NCBI GenBank assembly: GCA_027080605.1
Contig: JALWRO010000154.1
Span: 1 to 5,644 of the forward strand
Source of the DNA: Campylobacterales bacterium
GTDB lineage: Bacteria; Campylobacterota; Campylobacteria; Campylobacterales; QNZT01
Direction of reading: 5' to 3'
DNA: 5,644 nucleotides
Shown here: piece by piece, positions 4,857 through 5,644 of the stretch
Numbering within the stretch: the first letter of the stretch is position 1
How the letters are laid out: each line of letters begins with the position of its first letter
Made by a program: the position numbers and the translations under genes
The notes under the pieces: model-generated
Databases searched by the model: none
What the model was told of the DNA's origin: nothing
What the model saw: the letters and a program-made list of their open reading frames with translations, nothing else

Positions 4857-5644
4857 ATGAGAAAATTCAATGTAGCAGTGGTGGGTGCCACCGGTGCAGT
4901 AGGGGAAGAGTTTTACAGACTCTTTGAAGCGTATGATTTTCCAATCGCGAAACTGGTACCGCTGGCGAGTGCCAGAAGTGTAGGTAAAGAGATAGAGTAT
5001 GCGGGTAAAGCGATCAAAGTCAAAGAGTTGACGCATGACGTGTTTGCGGAAGAGGAGATCGATATTGCTTTCTTCAGTGCGGGTGGAAGCATTTCCGCGG
5101 AGTTTGCCGCCAGTGCAGTCGATGCAGGTGCAGTGGTGATTGACAACACCAGTCACTTTCGCATGGATCCGGAGATTCCCCTTGTCGTGCCGGAAGTGAA
5201 CCCGGACGATATCAAACTCTGGAAAAACAGGGGCATCATCGCCAATCCGAACTGTTCGACAATTCAGATGGTACAGGCGCTTAAAGCACTGGATGATCTG
5301 TACGGAATCGAGCGTGTCGATGTCAGTACCTATCAGGCGACCAGCGGTGCGGGTAAAGCGGGCATGGAGGAGTTGGTGAAGCAGATGCAGGATTTCTTCG
5401 CTTTCAGACTGGATGAGAGTCCTCATGAAGCCTTTTTGCATCAGATTGCACTAAACGTCATCCCTCAGGTCGATGTTGCAATGGAGAACGGTTTTACCAA
5501 AGAAGAGATGAAAATGGTCAACGAAACCAGAAAAATTCTGCATAAAGATATCGAAGTGGCGGCAACGTGTGTGCGTGTACCGGTTTTGAGAAGCCACAGT
5601 GAATCGATCACCGTTACATTTGGTGAAAATGTCGTGGTTAATGT
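4857..5644 (+). CDS. asd: Aspartate-semialdehyde dehydrogenase, 3' end outside the window
   Basis: Asd reduces L-aspartyl-4-phosphate to L-aspartate-4-semialdehyde with NADPH in the cytoplasm, the branch point to lysine/diaminopimelate, threonine and methionine. The 262 codons seen begin with the Rossmann NADP-binding loop in VAVVGATGAVG (6-16). The catalytic Cys133 is in NPNCSTIQ, the TYQATSGAG segment spans 158-166, and the likely general base His247 is in RVPVLRSHSES. The pattern fits the shorter Gram-positive/Campylobacterota-type Asd better than the E. coli type. The family is usually about 335-345 residues, so roughly 80 are missing beyond the right edge; the last two bases begin the next codon, GTN (Val). 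The start is set by AAGGGA at 4847-4852 and by the Rossmann motif that follows at once. No frameshift or missing catalytic residue is seen. Position directly after flgR matches the C. jejuni order as I recall it. Confidence 0.97.
   Translation, partial: MRKFNVAVVGATGAVGEEFYRLFEAYDFPIAKLVPLASARSVGKEIEYAGKAIKVKELTHDVFAEEEIDIAFFSAGGSISAEFAASAVDAGAVVIDNTSHFRMDPEIPLVVPEVNPDDIKLWKNRGIIANPNCSTIQMVQALKALDDLYGIERVDVSTYQATSGAGKAGMEELVKQMQDFFAFRLDESPHEAFLHQIALNVIPQVDVAMENGFTKEEMKMVNETRKILHKDIEVAATCVRVPVLRSHSESITVTFGENVVVN

Overview
The window reads as chromosomal DNA from a Campylobacterota (epsilonproteobacterial) genome. The free-living Sulfurimonas/Sulfurovum type seems likelier than a host-adapted Campylobacter or Helicobacter. 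Four things support this. GyrA shares long near-identical stretches with the Campylobacter/Helicobacter GyrA type as I remember it, including Asn87 in the quinolone region as in Helicobacter pylori. The gene order comF - gyrA - flgR - asd matches what I recall of Campylobacter jejuni Cj1028c to Cj1023c. The sigma-54 activator has no Fis-type helix-turn-helix, as in H. pylori FlgR. The promoters are -10-only boxes in T/A-rich DNA with no clear -35, as is usual in this phylum. Genus is an inference; I cannot search databases.

Layout: all five genes lie on the + strand. (1) Bases 2-265 are the 3' end of a gene encoding three tandem 23-residue repeats, closed by a strong rho-independent terminator at 288-322. 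(2) comF (373-948) encodes a small phosphoribosyltransferase-fold competence-type protein; its -10-like box is so close to the ATG that the mRNA could be leaderless. (3) gyrA (999-3473) encodes full-length DNA gyrase subunit A behind its own -10 box, and ends in a hairpin that overlaps the stop codon. (4) After a 125-bp A+T-rich gap holding a promoter and a perfect 10-bp inverted repeat comes a 407-residue response regulator with a sigma-54 ATPase domain (3599-4822), called flgR. (5) asd (4857 to the window end) is the first 262 codons of aspartate-semialdehyde dehydrogenase, 34 bp behind flgR and probably co-transcribed.

The genes do not form one pathway. Gyrase sets supercoiling, FlgR (with its kinase FlgS, not here) should switch on sigma-54-dependent flagellar genes, Asd makes the precursor of lysine/diaminopimelate, threonine and methionine, and ComF is linked to DNA uptake. 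What joins them is conserved neighbourhood and direction.

I see no mobile element, CRISPR array, tRNA, rRNA or convincing undescribed system. The least explained items are the repeat protein at the left edge, the lysine/arginine-rich linker and GAFTDA loop of the HTH-less FlgR, and the inverted repeat on the flgR promoter. No gene-free stretch exceeds 300 bases; the longest is 3474-3598.
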